The notes under the pieces: generated by a model
Databases searched by the model: none
Told to the model about the DNA's origin: nothing
What the model saw: the letters and a program-made list of their open reading frames with translations, nothing else
Assembly (NCBI RefSeq): GCF_010669125.1
Contig: NZ_CP048630.1
Coordinates: 186,001 to 250,000 of the forward strand
Direction of reading: 5' to 3'
DNA: 64,000 nucleotides
Source: Ancylobacter pratisalsi
Lineage (GTDB): Bacteria > Pseudomonadota > Alphaproteobacteria > Rhizobiales > Xanthobacteraceae
Part shown: positions 63,351 through 64,000 of the stretch, in pieces
How the letters are laid out: each line of letters opens with the position of its first letter
Numbering within the stretch: the first letter of the stretch is position 1
Program-made: the position numbers and the translations under genes

Positions 63351-64000
63351 TCAGTAGAGCCCGCCGGTCCCGCTATTGCCAAGCGCCCGGTCAGCCTCCG
63401 GCGAAACGCCGACCGGATTGCCCGCGGCGTCCGTCGCCCCGATCACCGAATAGCTGTCGGGCGGCGCGGTGCCCGGCTTGAACGCCTCCAGGATCGACTT
63501 GTCTCCAGATCCGGCGCGCAGGCCGCTCTTGGGATTGATGCGGATCAGCTTGATCCCCGGCGGCACGCGGAAAGGCACTGCGGGGCGATCGGCCAGCGCC
63601 GCCTGCAGGAAGTCCCGCACCACCGGCGCTGCGAGATGGCCGCCCGTTGAACCACGCCCCATCGGCTTGGGCGTATCGAAGCCCAGATAGACCGCGACGA
63701 CGATGTCCGGCGTATAGCCCACGAACCAGGCGTCCTTCTCCTCGTTCGTGGTGCCGGTCTTGCCGGCGATCGGCTTGCCGAGCACCTTCAGCGCCGTACC
63801 GGTACCGCGCTGAACCACGCCCTCCAGCAGGGAGGTGACCTGATACGCGGTCATCGGGTCGAGCACCTGCTCGCGACGGTCGATCAGGGTCGGTTCGGGC
63901 TGGTGCTGCCAGCTCTGCGCGTCGCAGCCACGGCATTCACGCTCGTCGTGCCGGTAGATCGTCTTGCCGTAGCGGTCCTGGATGCGGTCGATCAGGGTGG
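63351..64000 (-). CDS. Class A penicillin-binding protein (PBP1A), C-terminal part; gene continues beyond right edge
   Basis: The last about 216 residues of a bifunctional peptidoglycan transglycosylase-transpeptidase. The transpeptidase third motif is KTGTTNEEKDAWFVGYTPD (K-T-G) and the PMTAYQVTSLLEGVVQRGTGT region is typical of PBP1A. A tail of about 60 residues follows, ending SGTGGLY. The visible upstream part has IYRHDERECRGCDAQSWQ, a cysteine-bearing loop conserved in PBP1A. Serine active-site residues and the glycosyltransferase lie outside the window. Confidence 0.95.
   Translation of the reverse strand, partial: TLIDRIQDRYGKTIYRHDERECRGCDAQSWQHQPEPTLIDRREQVLDPMTAYQVTSLLEGVVQRGTGTALKVLGKPIAGKTGTTNEEKDAWFVGYTPDIVVAVYLGFDTPKPMGRGSTGGHLAAPVVRDFLQAALADRPAVPFRVPPGIKLIRINPKSGLRAGSGDKSILEAFKPGTAPPDSYSVIGATDAAGNPVGVSPEADRALGNSGTGGLY

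Overview
The window is about 64 kb of GC-rich (roughly two-thirds G+C), densely coding alphaproteobacterial chromosome. Gene content and order (hom-glpX, argC, parE, a SUF operon next to anmK and tyrS, prfB beside a class A penicillin-binding protein) and Irr-type iron-control-element-like palindromes fit the order Hyphomicrobiales, most likely Xanthobacteraceae (Ancylobacter/Starkeya/Xanthobacter-like). The genus is inference. I saw no rRNA, tRNA, CRISPR array, insertion sequence or prophage; the window looks like ordinary chromosomal backbone with a few accessory clusters.

Left part (1-8.4 kb, minus strand): a single nitrogen operon, urtABCDE (urea ABC transporter), then ureD, a fused ureA-ureB gene and the start of ureC, which runs off the left edge. 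A near-consensus sigma-54 promoter sits about 60-75 bp upstream of urtA, with an inverted repeat about 100 bp further upstream in enhancer position, so urea import and hydrolysis appear to be under nitrogen (NtrC-like) control. A glucan glucosyltransferase (MdoH/OpgH-like) follows.

10.4-15.1 kb: a translationally coupled plus-strand set (BchC-like dehydrogenase, aberrant 6-pyruvoyl-tetrahydropterin-synthase-like protein, GT4 glycosyltransferase, SAM methyltransferase) converges on a minus-strand RibD-C-type reductase plus cytochrome b561. This combination does not match a characterised pathway that I know and is the best candidate here for an undescribed system, possibly a glycosylated or methylated pterin-like compound.

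15.4-21.8 kb: a five-gene envelope operon (imelysin, multicopper oxidase, di-haem DUF1111 oxidoreductase, second imelysin, DUF1513 protein) preceded by an iron-control-like palindrome; together these suggest periplasmic iron acquisition with an added oxidase. 21.9-29.8 kb holds a small Cys-motif protein, a BaiN-type flavoprotein, recJ, a secreted phytase-like esterase, an EamA transporter and a hydrolase.

29.8-45 kb: glpX, hom, an aminotransferase, a small lipoprotein, a PHA synthase with a long histone-H1-like N-terminal extension translationally coupled to an LprI-like secreted protein, argC, parE, a LysE exporter, a GreA/GreB-type factor and an RhlE-type DEAD-box helicase. 44.7-52.9 kb: a SUF iron-sulfur operon (cysteine desulfurase, sufB, sufC, sufD, sufS, sufT-like, VOC protein, sufA, TfoX-like) without iscR, with a very good iron-control-like palindrome upstream. 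53-64 kb: an alpha/beta hydrolase, anmK, tyrS, a 1178-residue AsmA/YhdP-like protein, a one-cysteine Bcp peroxiredoxin, prfB, a GST and the 3' end of a PBP1A gene that runs off the right edge.
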